Origin: Gammaproteobacteria bacterium
GTDB lineage: Bacteria > Pseudomonadota > Gammaproteobacteria > Nevskiales > Nevskiaceae
Reading direction: 5' to 3'
Assembly (NCBI GenBank): GCA_022599775.1
Contig: JAHZLQ010000014.1
Coordinates: 30,478 to 94,477 of the forward strand
Length of the DNA stretch: 64,000 nucleotides
Numbering within the stretch: position 1 is the first letter of the stretch; each line of letters opens with the position of its first letter. Position numbers and translations under genes: made by a program. Below, in pieces: positions 1 to 8,953 of the stretch. A model generated the notes under the pieces. It saw only the letters and a program-made list of their open reading frames with translations. It made no database searches and was not told the origin of the DNA.

Positions 1-42
1 CGGCACCCGGCTCACGGCCGGACGACCGCAGGGAGTGTTTGG

Positions 43-1362
43 GTGGGGACCGATCATCAGCGCGCCGTATCGAAACCGGCCGCACGCCTCGGCGTGCCAG
101 CCATACTGCTATTGGGCGGTAGTGGCTTGCTCGTCTCTGCTTCAGTCTGGGCGCAGGCAGCCGATACCGCCTCCCCAAAGCCGTCCTGGGAATCGTGCCT
201 GACCGAGCAGGACATGGATCAACGCGTCTCGCGCTACAAGGCCAGCGTCGAGAAATACCGTCAGCAGGTCGCCGAACTCGAACAGGAGCTCGGCATCGCT
301 CGCCGGCTGGCGGAAAAGAAGCTCGACACCGCGCCGCCCAGTTGCGAGCCACCGCAAAGCATCCTCGAAGAGCTCAGCAACGTGCGCTCCGCCCTCGCCG
401 TGCGCAATGAAGAGGTCAAACGCCTGCAGTCACGCCTGCAATTCGCAGAGTCCGGTGACGGCGCGTCCACCGCACCGCCGCGCGTGCCCGCCCCCGTCAA
501 TGGCGGTCAAGTCCGCAATCTCCAGGCGCAGCTGGCTGCGGCACAGCGCGAAATCAACCAGCGCAGCGAGAATCAGGTCGAATTGCGTGAAAAGTTGCAG
601 CGCTATGGAGAATCCCTGAACACATACGTGGCCCGCATCGACAGACTGGAAACACAACTGGCTGCGGCAACCGCGGGCGAAGCCGCGCCGTCCTCGGCCG
701 ACGGCGCTCAACTTGCGCAATTGCAGGCACAACTGAAGTTGACGCAGCAGCAGAACGAATCATTACGGGCCGATATTGAACGATTGAACCGGGTTGCCGG
801 CTCGGACACAGCAGAACTGCAGACCCAGGTTGCGACGCTGAGCACCGAACTGGCCAGCTTGCGGACACAACTGGCGGACCGTGATCAATCATTGCTGGCG
901 TCGAAATCCGGCCGTGATCAGCTCAGCAATACATTGCGGGCACAGGCCGAAACCATCGATGCGCTGCAACAGCAGCTCGCGGCGGCGCGCGGCGAAACCC
1001 GTCGCACGGTCGCCGCAAGCGCACAGGCCGCGCCCGCGGCCAAGGATCATGACGCCACGACACCGATGCCGGCACCGACCGCCCCGCCCGCCCCAGAGTC
1101 CGTCGCCGCGGTCATGCCGGCGCCCGTGCGACCCCGGACCGAAGTAATCAGCCGACGTTCCGCTCGCGCCGTGGGTCGCGCCGACGTCTACGAAATTCCG
1201 TCGCTGAAGTCGGCCCGGATCGGCTTTATCGACGACGGACGCCCGCTCAGTGTCACGGAACGCAGCCTGGATACGCAGCCCGCCTGGTACCGCGTGCGCA
1301 CTGTTCAGGGCTCCGGCGGCTGGGTCCGTTCGGAGCAGTTGGAACTCAGCGACGCACAGTAG
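43..1362 (+). CDS. Exported coiled-coil protein with C-terminal SH3-like domain
   Basis: Predicted exported structural protein of 439 aa; no specific function recognised. A signal peptide covers about residues 1-38 and ends in an A-Q-A type cleavage site. Residues ~50-330 are a long Gln/Leu/Ala-rich coiled coil with heptad character. A Pro/Ala-rich linker (~335-372) leads to a C-terminal SH3-like module (~375-435) with the typical G-W-V-R near its end, as in cell-wall or envelope-binding proteins. The start is GTG with GGGAG at 31-35, seven bases upstream. The first 42 bases of the window contain no other gene. A role in envelope organisation is inference from architecture only. Confidence 0.75.
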   Translation: MGTDHQRAVSKPAARLGVPAILLLGGSGLLVSASVWAQAADTASPKPSWESCLTEQDMDQRVSRYKASVEKYRQQVAELEQELGIARRLAEKKLDTAPPSCEPPQSILEELSNVRSALAVRNEEVKRLQSRLQFAESGDGASTAPPRVPAPVNGGQVRNLQAQLAAAQREINQRSENQVELREKLQRYGESLNTYVARIDRLETQLAAATAGEAAPSSADGAQLAQLQAQLKLTQQQNESLRADIERLNRVAGSDTAELQTQVATLSTELASLRTQLADRDQSLLASKSGRDQLSNTLRAQAETIDALQQQLAAARGETRRTVAASAQAAPAAKDHDATTPMPAPTAPPAPESVAAVMPAPVRPRTEVISRRSARAVGRADVYEIPSLKSARIGFIDDGRPLSVTERSLDTQPAWYRVRTVQGSGGWVRSEQLELSDAQ

Positions 1363-1376
1363 CCACGGCGCCGGCT

Positions 1377-1868
1377 TCAGGCACCTTCGGGGAGACGCTT
1401 GCCGCGCTGGGCGAGCAGGTGTGCGGTGATGTTCGGCGCCTCGTCGATCGGCGTCACGATCTCGTAAACACGCTCGTAACTGGCGTGCTGGATCAACCAG
1501 CGCCCGTCCTGTTTCACGTAGCGATCCCGATACAGCGAGGTGCCGTCGGTGATGATCTTGCGGCGCAGATCCAGAAACCAGTCCTTGAGATACCAGACGC
1601 CGGTGGCCTCGCTCGGCGACACGAAATCGATCTCGGGATGATGGACGTTGTGTACCGCAATGGCCTCGGCATGGAAGGCGTAGGACAGCGCCTCCACGAT
1701 CTTGTCGCGCCCCTGCGCTTCGAACCGGTAAGTGCCGCCGACGTAGCAGACGCTGGCGTCCTCGGTGAACAAGCTGCGCACCTCGTCCACGTTGGCGGTA
1801 TCGATACAGCGGCAATAGGCGTACTTCACACGCCGGATCAGTTCCAGGTCTTCGAGTGGCAGTGACAT
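1377..1868 (-). CDS. SnoaL-like / NTF2-fold protein
   Basis: 163-aa single-domain alpha+beta-barrel (NTF2/SnoaL-like) protein. It begins with the family-typical helix (E-L-I-R-R-V-K-Y-A-Y-C-R-C-I-D) followed by an aromatic/His-rich barrel with H-N-V-H-H near the middle, similar to dehydratase- and isomerase-like members. Such proteins often lie in steroid or aromatic degradation clusters, and a catabolic block begins about 0.8 kb away. GAGGGA lies about nine bases before the ATG. It converges on the preceding gene with 14 bases between them. A relative lies at 26939-27436. Substrate unknown. Confidence 0.75.
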   Translation of the reverse strand: MSLPLEDLELIRRVKYAYCRCIDTANVDEVRSLFTEDASVCYVGGTYRFEAQGRDKIVEALSYAFHAEAIAVHNVHHPEIDFVSPSEATGVWYLKDWFLDLRRKIITDGTSLYRDRYVKQDGRWLIQHASYERVYEIVTPIDEAPNITAHLLAQRGKRLPEGA

Positions 1869-1992
1869 CGGTGATCGTCCCTCTTCGCATGATCGGAAGA
1901 GTGTTGTTCACGATCCCGCGCTTGGCCTCACCCTTTGGGACGACCGCCACGATCCCGAGTTTGGCCCGCCCGGACCCGTCGTGCCTGCGGTA

Positions 1993-2370
1993 TCAGGCCG
2001 CCCTGGCCTGCGGCGCCTTCGAATCGAACCGGACCAGCACGGCCTGATTCTCACAGAAGCCGTAGTCGCCGGCGTCTTCACGTCCGGCGATCACCGACTC
2101 ACACCGGTCCACGTTGCCGCAATTCCGGCAACGAATCCGAGCCCTCTCGAGCTCCAGCGGAGCGAGGTCCGCAGGCAAGCTGTTCGACTGTACGCCACGA
2201 TGCCTCAGCAAGCGGACCATGCGCGCCGGCAACTGGTCGAGCGTACGAAGTGACGCGCTCACCACCTGATGCGGGCGAAGGTCGAACACCGCTTCCAGAA
2301 CCAGCAGCGCCAGGACAATTCCGAGCACGGCGTACAACAGTATGAGTACAGGGTCGTTATACATTTCCAT
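1993..2370 (-). CDS. Small membrane protein with Cys-rich C-terminus (DUF6455-like)
   Basis: 125 aa. One N-terminal transmembrane helix (~residues 7-28) is followed by a linker and a C-terminal module with C81, C84, C90 and C106 in a CxxC-x5-C...C layout ending in Y-G-F-C-E-N. This resembles the DUF6455 family, probably a small metal- or redox-binding domain. The function is unknown. It is divergent from the LuxR-type regulator across a 330-bp gap that contains a candidate FNR-type box. The family assignment is from memory of the cysteine pattern and is tentative. Confidence 0.6.
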   Translation of the reverse strand: MEMYNDPVLILLYAVLGIVLALLVLEAVFDLRPHQVVSASLRTLDQLPARMVRLLRHRGVQSNSLPADLAPLELERARIRCRNCGNVDRCESVIAGREDAGDYGFCENQAVLVRFDSKAPQARAA

Positions 2371-2507
2371 TCACTCCCATTCATGGGGTTTTCTGCCGCT
2401 GGTGACGGTCGTTGCGCCGGCTGTCACTGAGTGGCGATTCGGGAGACCGGTCGGTCTCGCGACCCAGGCTCCTGACCGGATTCTATGATTGGGTGCCTCA
2501 GCTGGCC

Positions 2508-2521
2508 TTGACCCGGATCAA
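2508..2521. promoter_or_regulatory. Candidate FNR/Anr-type box
   Basis: TTGACCCGGATCAA matches the FNR/Anr/Dnr dyad TTGAT-N4-ATCAA at 9 of 10 half-site positions. It lies about 140 bases before the DUF6455-like gene and 180 before the LuxR-type regulator. A chance match in one 64-kb window is possible. Confidence 0.4.
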
Positions 2522-2568
2522 GGCAAAATGGCCGGCCGTCGACCGGCCCGACGGCGCCCGGCTTCTGG

Positions 2569-2596
2569 GTCCGAACGTTCATCCTCTGTTCGGACG
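2569..2596. promoter_or_regulatory. Inverted repeat upstream of LuxR-type gene
   Basis: Perfect 8-bp arms GTCCGAAC and GTTCGGAC separated by 12 bases, about 105 bases before the regulator start. It could be an operator or a transcript hairpin; there is no T-tract, so it is not a terminator. Confidence 0.25.
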
Positions 2597-2700
2597 AAGC
2601 CAGGGCCAAGGTCGACGTCGTATCAAGTCGGTATGAATCGTTCAGTGCCATCCCGCCTTCGAGTGCCCGTCGGCTGGCCGCGCATGCGCCGGAGTCACGC

Positions 2701-3915
2701 ATGAGGTATCAGGACCGACAGGCCGCCAATGACGCGGTGACCGGCGGTGACAACTGGCAGCTGGATGCCGCCGCATCCCGGCCAATGCGGCTGCACAGTG
2801 GCTTCACGATGATGAACACGCTGGTGGGCGCGATCTACGACGGGCCCGGCGAATCGCCGCCGTGGCGGTCGGCGCTCCATGCCCTGCGCGATGCGTTCGA
2901 GGCCAAGCATGTGTCACTGACGATCAGCCCGGACGACGTTCGCGACAGTGAAGTGCCGTGCGATACCGACACCGTGCGCACCGACGGGGTCCAGGCGTTT
3001 CAGCTGCACAACTTCGCGCTGGACCCGTTTTCCGGTGTCGACCCCGGCACGATCGCAACGCCGGATGAGCTGCTGGGCCCGGCGTGGTTCGAAACCGCCC
3101 TGTACCGCGAATATCTGGTGCCGCTGGACCTCGGCCCGCTGCTAGGGGTCGACCTGCGTACCTCGGATGGCACGGCCTGTCGCATCCGCATTGCGCGCGC
3201 CAGTGGAATGCCCGCCTTCACGGAGCCGGAACGATCGCTGTGCCGGGTCCTGCTGCCGCATCTGCAGCGGGCGATTCAGATTCAGGCGCGCTGCGATACC
3301 CGCCGCGGCGAGCAGCAACTCTATTCGGGCGTGATCGACCGTTTGCAGCTCGGCATCATCGGATTCGATGCCGCCGGACGGGTGCTCGCCACCAACCGTG
3401 AGGCAGACCGCATTCTCGAGCTTCGGGACGGCCTTCGGCTGATCGACCGCCGCCTGCACCTCGATCGGCATATCGAGGACCGCCGGCTGAACGCGCTGCT
3501 GGCCAAAGCCGCGCATAGCGCCGGCCTGCAGACGCCTGAGCTCATCCCCGGTCTTTCGGTACGCCGATCATCCGGTAGCGGCTCCCTGAGTCTGCTGCTG
3601 CGCTCGGTGCCGCCGCGCTTCAGCACCAGCGGCCAGCCCCGGCCGGTATCGATCCTGTTCCTGCGCGATTCGGAAACCGGCGGCTCACGGATGTCCGCCG
3701 ACGCACTGCAACGGCGCTTCGGTCTGTCGCGCATGGAGGCGGCCCTTGCGCAGTGTCTTGCCGACGGACTGACACTGGAGGAATCGGCCGTCCAGCTCGG
3801 GCTGAAACAGGCTGTCGCCCGCAACTACCTGCGCTTCATCTTCAGCAAGACCGGCGTCACGCGTCAGACCATGCTGGTGCGCAAGCTGGCTGGCTGGACG
3901 GCGTCCCTTGGCTGA
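2701..3915 (+). CDS. LuxR-family transcriptional regulator with PAS-like sensor region
   Basis: 404 aa. The C-terminal ~65 residues form a LuxR-type helix-turn-helix (R-F-G-L-S-R-M-E-A...; L-T-L-E-E-S-A; recognition helix near V-A-R-N-Y-L-R). The middle (~residues 205-260, G-I-I-G-F-D-A-A-G-R-V-L-A-T-N) reads like a PAS domain, and the N-terminal part may be another sensor domain. Regulators of this build, such as TeiR of Comamonas, control steroid or aromatic catabolism, and this gene overlaps the following flavoprotein gene by 8 bases. Control of the neighbouring pathway is therefore likely but inferred. The ATG at 2701 is the first in-frame start; M36 and M37 are alternatives. Confidence 0.8.
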   Translation: MRYQDRQAANDAVTGGDNWQLDAAASRPMRLHSGFTMMNTLVGAIYDGPGESPPWRSALHALRDAFEAKHVSLTISPDDVRDSEVPCDTDTVRTDGVQAFQLHNFALDPFSGVDPGTIATPDELLGPAWFETALYREYLVPLDLGPLLGVDLRTSDGTACRIRIARASGMPAFTEPERSLCRVLLPHLQRAIQIQARCDTRRGEQQLYSGVIDRLQLGIIGFDAAGRVLATNREADRILELRDGLRLIDRRLHLDRHIEDRRLNALLAKAAHSAGLQTPELIPGLSVRRSSGSGSLSLLLRSVPPRFSTSGQPRPVSILFLRDSETGGSRMSADALQRRFGLSRMEAALAQCLADGLTLEESAVQLGLKQAVARNYLRFIFSKTGVTRQTMLVRKLAGWTASLG

Positions 3916-5128
3916 GGATCCGCTGTTCTCGGAATGGCGCATCGGCCCCCTGCGCCTGCGCAACCGCTTCATCAAATCGGCCACCAACGAAGGGATGGCC
4001 CGTGGCGGCATGGTCTCTCGTGCGCTGGTCGAACACCATCGCGGGATCGCAGCCGGTGGCGCAGCCATGACCACGGTCGCCTACTGCGCGATCAGCGACG
4101 ACGGCCGCACCTTTGTCGATCAGCTGCGGCTTGATGCGCAAAGCCTCGCACCGCTGCGCGTACTCACCGAGGCGGTGCATCGCGAAGGCGCGGCGGCCTG
4201 TGCGCAGATCACGCATGGCGGTGCCTTCACCTTTCTGCCTGAACTGTCCACCCGCTATCCGCGCAGTGCTTCCGGCGGCTTCAACGCCCCCGGCGTGCTG
4301 TCCGGCCGTCTGTTCAAGAAAGCGATGACGAGCGCCGAAATGGAAGCGGTGACGACGCAGTTCGTCGCTGCTGCCCGCCTGGCGCGCGAGGCAGGCTTTG
4401 ACGCCGTCGAAATCCACATGGGTCACGGTTATCTGCTGAGCCAGTTCCTGTCGCCGGCCTACAACCGGCGGCGCGACACGTACGGCGGCGACGCCGCGGC
4501 ACGGGCGGGCTATCCGGCCGAAGTGCTGCGGCGGGTCCTCGACGCGGTCGGCCATGATCTCGCCGTGAGCTGCAAGCTCAGCGTGACCGAAGCGTTCAAG
4601 GGCGGCGGCACCGCGGACGACGCCGCAGCAATCGCGCAAGTGCTCGAACAGGCCGGCGCACATCTGCTGGTGCTCTCCGGCGGCATGAACGTGGAGTCTC
4701 CGTGGGCGATCTTCGGCAGCCCGATGCCGAGCGCCGCCACCGACACGATCCAGAATCCGGTGATCAAACCGGCGACACGCGCGATGCGTCTGTGTGGCCC
4801 GAAAATCGAGTTCCGCGAACTGTATCTGCGCGAGCATTCGCTGAAGGTCCGCGCCGCGGTCAACATGCCGTTGGCCTACCTCGGTGGCGTGCAATCGCTG
4901 GACGCCGCACGGCAAGTACACGACGACGGATTCGAGGCGGTCGTCATGGGTCGCGCCCTGTTGCACGATGCCGGGCTCGTCAACAAGTTCCGCGACGGAC
5001 TTGCGGTACGCTCCGGCTGCACCGCCTGCAACGAATGCGTTGTCTCGATGTACTCGCCGGGCGGTACGCAATGTGTACTGCGCCCACCGAACGACCCGGC
5101 CTTGAATCGCCTTCCTGCTGCCGGCTGA
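3908..5128 (+). CDS. NADH:flavin oxidoreductase, OYE family with Fe-S motif
   Basis: 406-aa FMN TIM-barrel enzyme of the Old Yellow Enzyme/2,4-dienoyl-CoA reductase group. Seen: N-terminal L-R-N-R-F; E-I-H-M-G-H-G-Y-L-L (~168-177) followed by S-P-A-Y-N-R-R-R-D-T-Y-G-G; and C371-x2-C374-x2-C377-x11-C389, the [4Fe-4S] cluster spacing known from trimethylamine dehydrogenase and dienoyl-CoA reductase. The C-terminal FAD/NAD(P) domains of those enzymes are absent; the protein stops about 17 residues after the last Cys, so electrons must come from a partner. The start is TTG, overlapping the regulator stop by 8 bases, which suggests coupling. Likely reduces an enone or dienoyl intermediate in the local pathway. 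Confidence 0.85.
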   Translation: MAEDPLFSEWRIGPLRLRNRFIKSATNEGMARGGMVSRALVEHHRGIAAGGAAMTTVAYCAISDDGRTFVDQLRLDAQSLAPLRVLTEAVHREGAAACAQITHGGAFTFLPELSTRYPRSASGGFNAPGVLSGRLFKKAMTSAEMEAVTTQFVAAARLAREAGFDAVEIHMGHGYLLSQFLSPAYNRRRDTYGGDAAARAGYPAEVLRRVLDAVGHDLAVSCKLSVTEAFKGGGTADDAAAIAQVLEQAGAHLLVLSGGMNVESPWAIFGSPMPSAATDTIQNPVIKPATRAMRLCGPKIEFRELYLREHSLKVRAAVNMPLAYLGGVQSLDAARQVHDDGFEAVVMGRALLHDAGLVNKFRDGLAVRSGCTACNECVVSMYSPGGTQCVLRPPNDPALNRLPAAG

Positions 5129-5130
5129 GC

Positions 5131-5907
5131 TTAGGATCTGTTGACGGTCGCCGCGTCGAGAAACGCCGGTCGTTCGCCGCCACCATGCAGCAGCAGATTA
5201 CTGCCGGACACGTAGGCCGCCTCCGGAGAACTCAGCCACACGCAGGCGCGGCCGACATCGGCCGGGTCGGCCAGCCGCTGCAGGGGAATGGTTCCGGCGA
5301 CGGCCGCGATGCCGGCTTCGTCGCCATAGTGCAAATGCGACTGTTCGGTCAGAACAGGGCCCGGGCTGACCGCGACCACCCGCACCTTCGGCGCCCACTC
5401 CACGGCAAGTGACTGCACCAAATTCAGAATCGCCGCCTTGGCCGCGCCGTAGGCTGCGGTGCCGGGAGACGCGCGCAGACCACTGACGCTGCCGATGAAC
5501 ACAATGCTACCGCCCGCGCCGGCCTGCATCATCGCGTTGGCTTTTTGCGCGAGGTGGAACGGTGCCATCAGGTTCAGTTGGAAAATCTTCTCGTGCAGTC
5601 GAGCCGGTGACTGGTCCGCCAGAGCAAACGGAGTGCCACCGGCGTTGTTGATCAGCACATCGAGCCGGCCGTACTGCGTCTGAATCCGCTCGAACAAGGC
5701 GTCGATGGCATCGCCATCACGCAGGTTCACCGGCATGAAGGCAGCCTGGGCGTCGCCCACCGCAGGCAGGGCCTCGGGCGCCTCGCGACCACAGGCGATC
5801 ACGCGATCGCCATTCGCCAGAAAGCACTCGCTGATGCCACGCCCCACGCCCTTGGCACCGCCGGTGATGAGCACCACCCTGCCCTGACTGCTGCCGTTGT
5901 TCACCAT
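5131..5907 (-). CDS. SDR family oxidoreductase
   Basis: 258-aa classical short-chain dehydrogenase. Seen: nucleotide-binding T-G-G-A-K-G-V-G-R-G near the N-terminus, N-N-A-G, catalytic S (I-G-S-V-S-G) with Y-G-A-A-K, and the C-terminal V-S-P-G-P-V-L-T-E. The open frame extends much further upstream, but that part is a shadow of genes on the other strand. The start is ATG 5907 or ATG 5937, which adds ten residues. It converges with the flavoprotein gene with 2 bases between stops and is divergent from the hydrolase gene. Probably an alcohol/ketone oxidoreductase of the same catabolic route; substrate not deducible. Confidence 0.85.
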   Translation of the reverse strand: MVNNGSSQGRVVLITGGAKGVGRGISECFLANGDRVIACGREAPEALPAVGDAQAAFMPVNLRDGDAIDALFERIQTQYGRLDVLINNAGGTPFALADQSPARLHEKIFQLNLMAPFHLAQKANAMMQAGAGGSIVFIGSVSGLRASPGTAAYGAAKAAILNLVQSLAVEWAPKVRVVAVSPGPVLTEQSHLHYGDEAGIAAVAGTIPLQRLADPADVGRACVWLSSPEAAYVSGSNLLLHGGGERPAFLDAATVNRS

Positions 5908-6063
5908 ACCCGCCGCCCATGGAATGACGGCCTTCATGCTACCGACGCGGCCACCGCGCACCGTAGTCCAAAAGGGTGAAGCTCCACAGGCCCTTGCGCG
6001 ACACCATGAGGGCAGATTCCGTGGGCGCCAGCGCCCGCCCTCCGATCGCCGGGGTCCCAGCTG

Positions 6064-6894
6064 ATGACGAACAAGCCTGTTCCCGAAGGCCAATACGCAA
6101 CACTGCCCAACGGTCACACGATCCACTATCTGGATCAGGGCCAGGGGCCTGTGGTCGTTTTTCTGCACGGCTCCGGGTCCGGCGCCTGCGGCCACAGCAA
6201 TTTCAAGGGCAATTATCCGGCGCTGGTCGAGGCCGGCTACCGCGTCATCGTCCAGGACCTGATCGGCTACGGCTACTCCGACAAGCCCGATGACATCGAC
6301 TATCCGCTTGAGCTGTTCGTGCAGTGCGTGAAACAGACGCTCGATGCCATCGGCGTCGAGCGTTGCACACTGGTCGGCAATTCGCTCGGCGGCGCCATCG
6401 CCATCGGCTTCGCCCTCAAGCATCCCGAGATGCTCGACAAGCTGGTGCTGATGGCGCCCGGTGGCGTCGAGGAGCAGGCGGACTATTTCAAGATGCCGGG
6501 CATGGCGAAGATGAAGGCGGTCTTCACCTCGCCGGAGCCGATGACGCCGGCGCGCATGCTGGACTTCTTCAGAACCGTGTTCACGGTCAAGCCGGACTGT
6601 GTCGACGAGCAGCTTGCCCATGAGCGCCACGCATTGATGCAATTGCAGAATCCACGTGTGATGCAGTCCATGCGGGTGCCGGACATGACGGCGGATCTGC
6701 ACCGAATCAGCTGTCCGGCGCTGGGGTTCTGGGGCATGCAGGACCAGCTGATGCCGCAGACCGGCATTCTCAAGCTCGCCAGGAATATCCCGCATTTGCG
6801 CATGATCGTCGTGCCGCAGTGCGGGCACTGGGTGATGATCGAGCACCGAGCGCTGTTCAACCGCATGCTGCTCGACTTCCTGGCCCACGGCTGA
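6064..6894 (+). CDS. Alpha/beta hydrolase, meta-cleavage product (C-C bond) hydrolase type
   Basis: 276-aa alpha/beta hydrolase. Oxyanion-hole H-G-S-G is at ~35-38, the nucleophile elbow G-N-S-L-G-G holds S107, and D227 (G-M-Q-D) and H255 (C-G-H-W) complete the triad. The overall layout and the downstream hydratase/aldolase/dehydrogenase genes match the DmpD/BphD/TesD family, which hydrolyses vinylogous 1,5-diketones made by extradiol ring cleavage into a 2-hydroxydienoate plus an acid. First gene of a + strand operon; its stop overlaps the next start (TGATG). Whether the substrate comes from a monocyclic aromatic, biphenyl or steroid cannot be told. Confidence 0.85.
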   Translation: MTNKPVPEGQYATLPNGHTIHYLDQGQGPVVVFLHGSGSGACGHSNFKGNYPALVEAGYRVIVQDLIGYGYSDKPDDIDYPLELFVQCVKQTLDAIGVERCTLVGNSLGGAIAIGFALKHPEMLDKLVLMAPGGVEEQADYFKMPGMAKMKAVFTSPEPMTPARMLDFFRTVFTVKPDCVDEQLAHERHALMQLQNPRVMQSMRVPDMTADLHRISCPALGFWGMQDQLMPQTGILKLARNIPHLRMIVVPQCGHWVMIEHRALFNRMLLDFLAHG

Positions 6895-7691
6895 TGGCGC
6901 TGAGCCCGGCCATCCGCTCGCGCCTGGGTGACGAGCTGTTCGACGCGCTGTGTGCCCGGCGCACCGTGGCACCCCTGATCGAGCGCGAGCCGGACATCGA
7001 GATCGACGATGCCTATGCGATCTCCCTGCATATGCTGGGACGTCGCCAGGCACAGGGGGAACGGCTGGTCGGCAAGAAGATCGGCGTGACCTCCAAGCCG
7101 GTTCAGGACATGCTGGGCGTGCATCAGCCCGATTTCGGCTTTTTGACCGACCGCATGCAATTGCGCGACGGAGATGTCGTGAGTCTGTCGGAAGCCGGCC
7201 TGATCCAGCCTCGCGCCGAGGGCGAGATCGCATTCAGGCTCAAACGCGATCTGCGCGGCCCGGGCGTGAGCATCGACGATGTGCTCGACGCCACCGATTA
7301 CGTCTCCCCTTGTTTCGAGATCGTCGACTCACGCATCCATGACTGGAAGATCGCGATACAGGACACCGTGGCCGACAACGCCTCCTGCGGCGTGTTCGTC
7401 GTCGGCGAAGCGCGGGTGGACCCGCGCAGCCTCGACCTCGCGGCGGCAAAAATGGACATCGACAAGAACGGTGCGCATATCGCCAGCGGCCTGGGTTCGG
7501 CGGTACAGGGCCATCCGGCCGCCGCCGTGGCCTGGCTCGCCAACACTCTGTCGCGCTACGACATCCCGTTCCTCGCCGGCGAAATCATCCTCTCCGGATC
7601 GCTGGCGCCTCTGCTGCCCGTGGCCGCCGGCGACCGCTTCGCCATGCGCATCGCCGGGCTCGGCAGCGCCTCCATCGGATTCGAACCCTGA
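6894..7691 (+). CDS. 2-keto-4-pentenoate (2-hydroxypenta-2,4-dienoate) hydratase
   Basis: 265 aa, fumarylacetoacetate-hydrolase fold family, DmpE/MhpD/TesE type. It adds water to 2-hydroxypenta-2,4-dienoate (or a homologue) to give 4-hydroxy-2-oxovalerate. Seen: [17 protein letters not shown] with acidic metal ligands, and C-F-E-I-V-D-S-R-I. The ATG overlaps the hydrolase stop, implying translational coupling; an earlier in-frame start inside the hydrolase gene is rejected for that reason. The product feeds the aldolase encoded two genes on. Confidence 0.9.
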   Translation: MALSPAIRSRLGDELFDALCARRTVAPLIEREPDIEIDDAYAISLHMLGRRQAQGERLVGKKIGVTSKPVQDMLGVHQPDFGFLTDRMQLRDGDVVSLSEAGLIQPRAEGEIAFRLKRDLRGPGVSIDDVLDATDYVSPCFEIVDSRIHDWKIAIQDTVADNASCGVFVVGEARVDPRSLDLAAAKMDIDKNGAHIASGLGSAVQGHPAAAVAWLANTLSRYDIPFLAGEIILSGSLAPLLPVAAGDRFAMRIAGLGSASIGFEP

Positions 7692-7698
7692 GCACCTC

Positions 7699-8610
7699 AT
7701 GAGAAAGATCAAGTGCGCCATCATCGGCTCCGGCAACATCGGCACCGATTTGATGTACAAGCTGCAGCGCAGCCCGATTCTGGAGCCGGCCTGGATGGTC
7801 GGCATCGACGCCGACAGCGAAGGCCTGGCCCGCGCCCGGGCCGCCGGCATCAAGACCACTGCCCAGGGTGTGGACGGTCTGCTGCCGCATGTACTCAGTG
7901 ATGAAGTGCGCATCGCCTTTGACGCCACCTCCGCCTATGTCCACAAGGAAAACTCCGACAAGCTGACGGCACTCGGCGTGATGATGATCGATCTCACGCC
8001 GGCCGCGATCGGACCTTATTGCGTGCCGCCGATCAACCTCAGACAACACGCCGGCCGACGCGAGCCCAACGTCAACATGGTGACCTGCGGTGGCCAGGCG
8101 ACGATCCCCATGGTCTACGCCGTATCGCGCGTGCAGAAGGTGCGCTATGCCGAGATCGTGGCCACGGTGGCATCGAAATCGGTGGGCCCCGGCACGCGCA
8201 AGAACATCGACGAGTTCACGCGCACCACGGCGGCCGCGGTCTCCGCGATCGGCGGCGCCGACCAGGGCAAGGCGATCATCGTGATCAATCCGGCCGAACC
8301 GCCGTTGATGATGCGCGACACCATCCATTGCCTGACCGTCGATACCCCGGACCAAGCCGCGATCGAACGGTCCGTGCACGAGATGATCGCCGAGGTGCAG
8401 AAGTACGTGCCCGGCTATCGTCTCAAGAACGGCCCGGTGTTCGACGGCAAGCGCGTCACCACCTACGTCGAAGTCGAAGGCCTCGGCGACTTCCTGCCGA
8501 AATACGCTGGCAACCTCGACATCATGACCGCCTCGGCGGCCCGCACCGCGGAGATGTTCGCCGAGGAAATGCTGGCGGGGCGGCTCAGCTTCGAACCGGC
8601 ACTGGCCTGA
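7699..8610 (+). CDS. dmpF: Acetaldehyde dehydrogenase (acetylating)
   Basis: 303 aa, the family's usual length. It oxidises acetaldehyde from the aldolase to acetyl-CoA with NAD+ and CoA, normally in a channelling complex with the aldolase. Seen: N-terminal Rossmann G-S-G-N-I-G-T-D (10-17) and catalytic C130 in V-T-C-G-G-Q-A-T. The start is ATG 7699, seven bases after the hydratase stop. The long in-frame extension upstream is an antisense-like shadow of the hydratase gene. In longer-chain pathways the same enzyme takes propanal. Confidence 0.93.
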   Translation: MRKIKCAIIGSGNIGTDLMYKLQRSPILEPAWMVGIDADSEGLARARAAGIKTTAQGVDGLLPHVLSDEVRIAFDATSAYVHKENSDKLTALGVMMIDLTPAAIGPYCVPPINLRQHAGRREPNVNMVTCGGQATIPMVYAVSRVQKVRYAEIVATVASKSVGPGTRKNIDEFTRTTAAAVSAIGGADQGKAIIVINPAEPPLMMRDTIHCLTVDTPDQAAIERSVHEMIAEVQKYVPGYRLKNGPVFDGKRVTTYVEVEGLGDFLPKYAGNLDIMTASAARTAEMFAEEMLAGRLSFEPALA

Positions 8611-8611
8611 G

Positions 8612-8926
8612 ATGGACGACATCGCGCAACGAATACACGAGGCCGAAACGCTCTGGAAACTGGGTGACGACAGGCTGAGCAGTGAGGACGGCGCGGGTGC
8701 CTATCGGCTGTACACGCAGGCGCACGACCTCGTTACCGACTGCCCGTCCCTGCATCTGCAGGCCCACCGCCGGCTGCGCCGGGTATCCGCCCGACACGGT
8801 CATCGTTTCGAACAGCTGACGGACAGCGCCTTGATCGCGCTCGCACCACTGGGCGTATTCGAGTTGATCGCCTGGTTCAAGCGTTCATCCAGCGCCGCAG
8901 ACCAGGCCTGCAAACGCGCGGCCTGA
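8612..8926 (+). CDS. Small conserved-context protein of unknown function
   Basis: 104 aa, soluble, mainly helical by composition, beginning M-D-D-I-A-Q-R-I-H-E-A-E-T-L-W. It has no signal peptide, no membrane helix, no metal motif and only two Cys residues. The start lies one base after the dehydrogenase stop and the aldolase gene follows after 27 bases, so it is embedded in the operon and probably co-translated. I do not recognise the family. A role linked to the aldolase-dehydrogenase complex is inference from position only. Confidence 0.7.
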   Translation: MDDIAQRIHEAETLWKLGDDRLSSEDGAGAYRLYTQAHDLVTDCPSLHLQAHRRLRRVSARHGHRFEQLTDSALIALAPLGVFELIAWFKRSSSAADQACKRAA

Positions 8927-8953
8927 ACGCGCACGACTTCACGGAGCCATAAC

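Larger units (their letters stand above)
2371..2700. other. Divergent intergenic region, no gene
   Basis: 330 bases between divergent start codons. Short open frames here lack initiation signals and family resemblance. It holds a candidate FNR-type box (2508-2521), a short hairpin (gagacc/ggtctc arms at 2443-2448 and 2453-2458) and an 8-bp inverted repeat (2569-2596). It is most likely a shared regulatory region. Confidence 0.5.

Noticed and set aside
2424..2702. 92-aa minus-strand open frame in the divergent gap
   Set aside because: No initiation signal, low-information sequence, and it would occupy the likely shared promoter region.
5908..7233. Upstream extension of the SDR open frame across the hydrolase and hydratase genes
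   Set aside because: It is antisense to two well-identified genes, and the SDR family N-terminus begins near 5907/5937.
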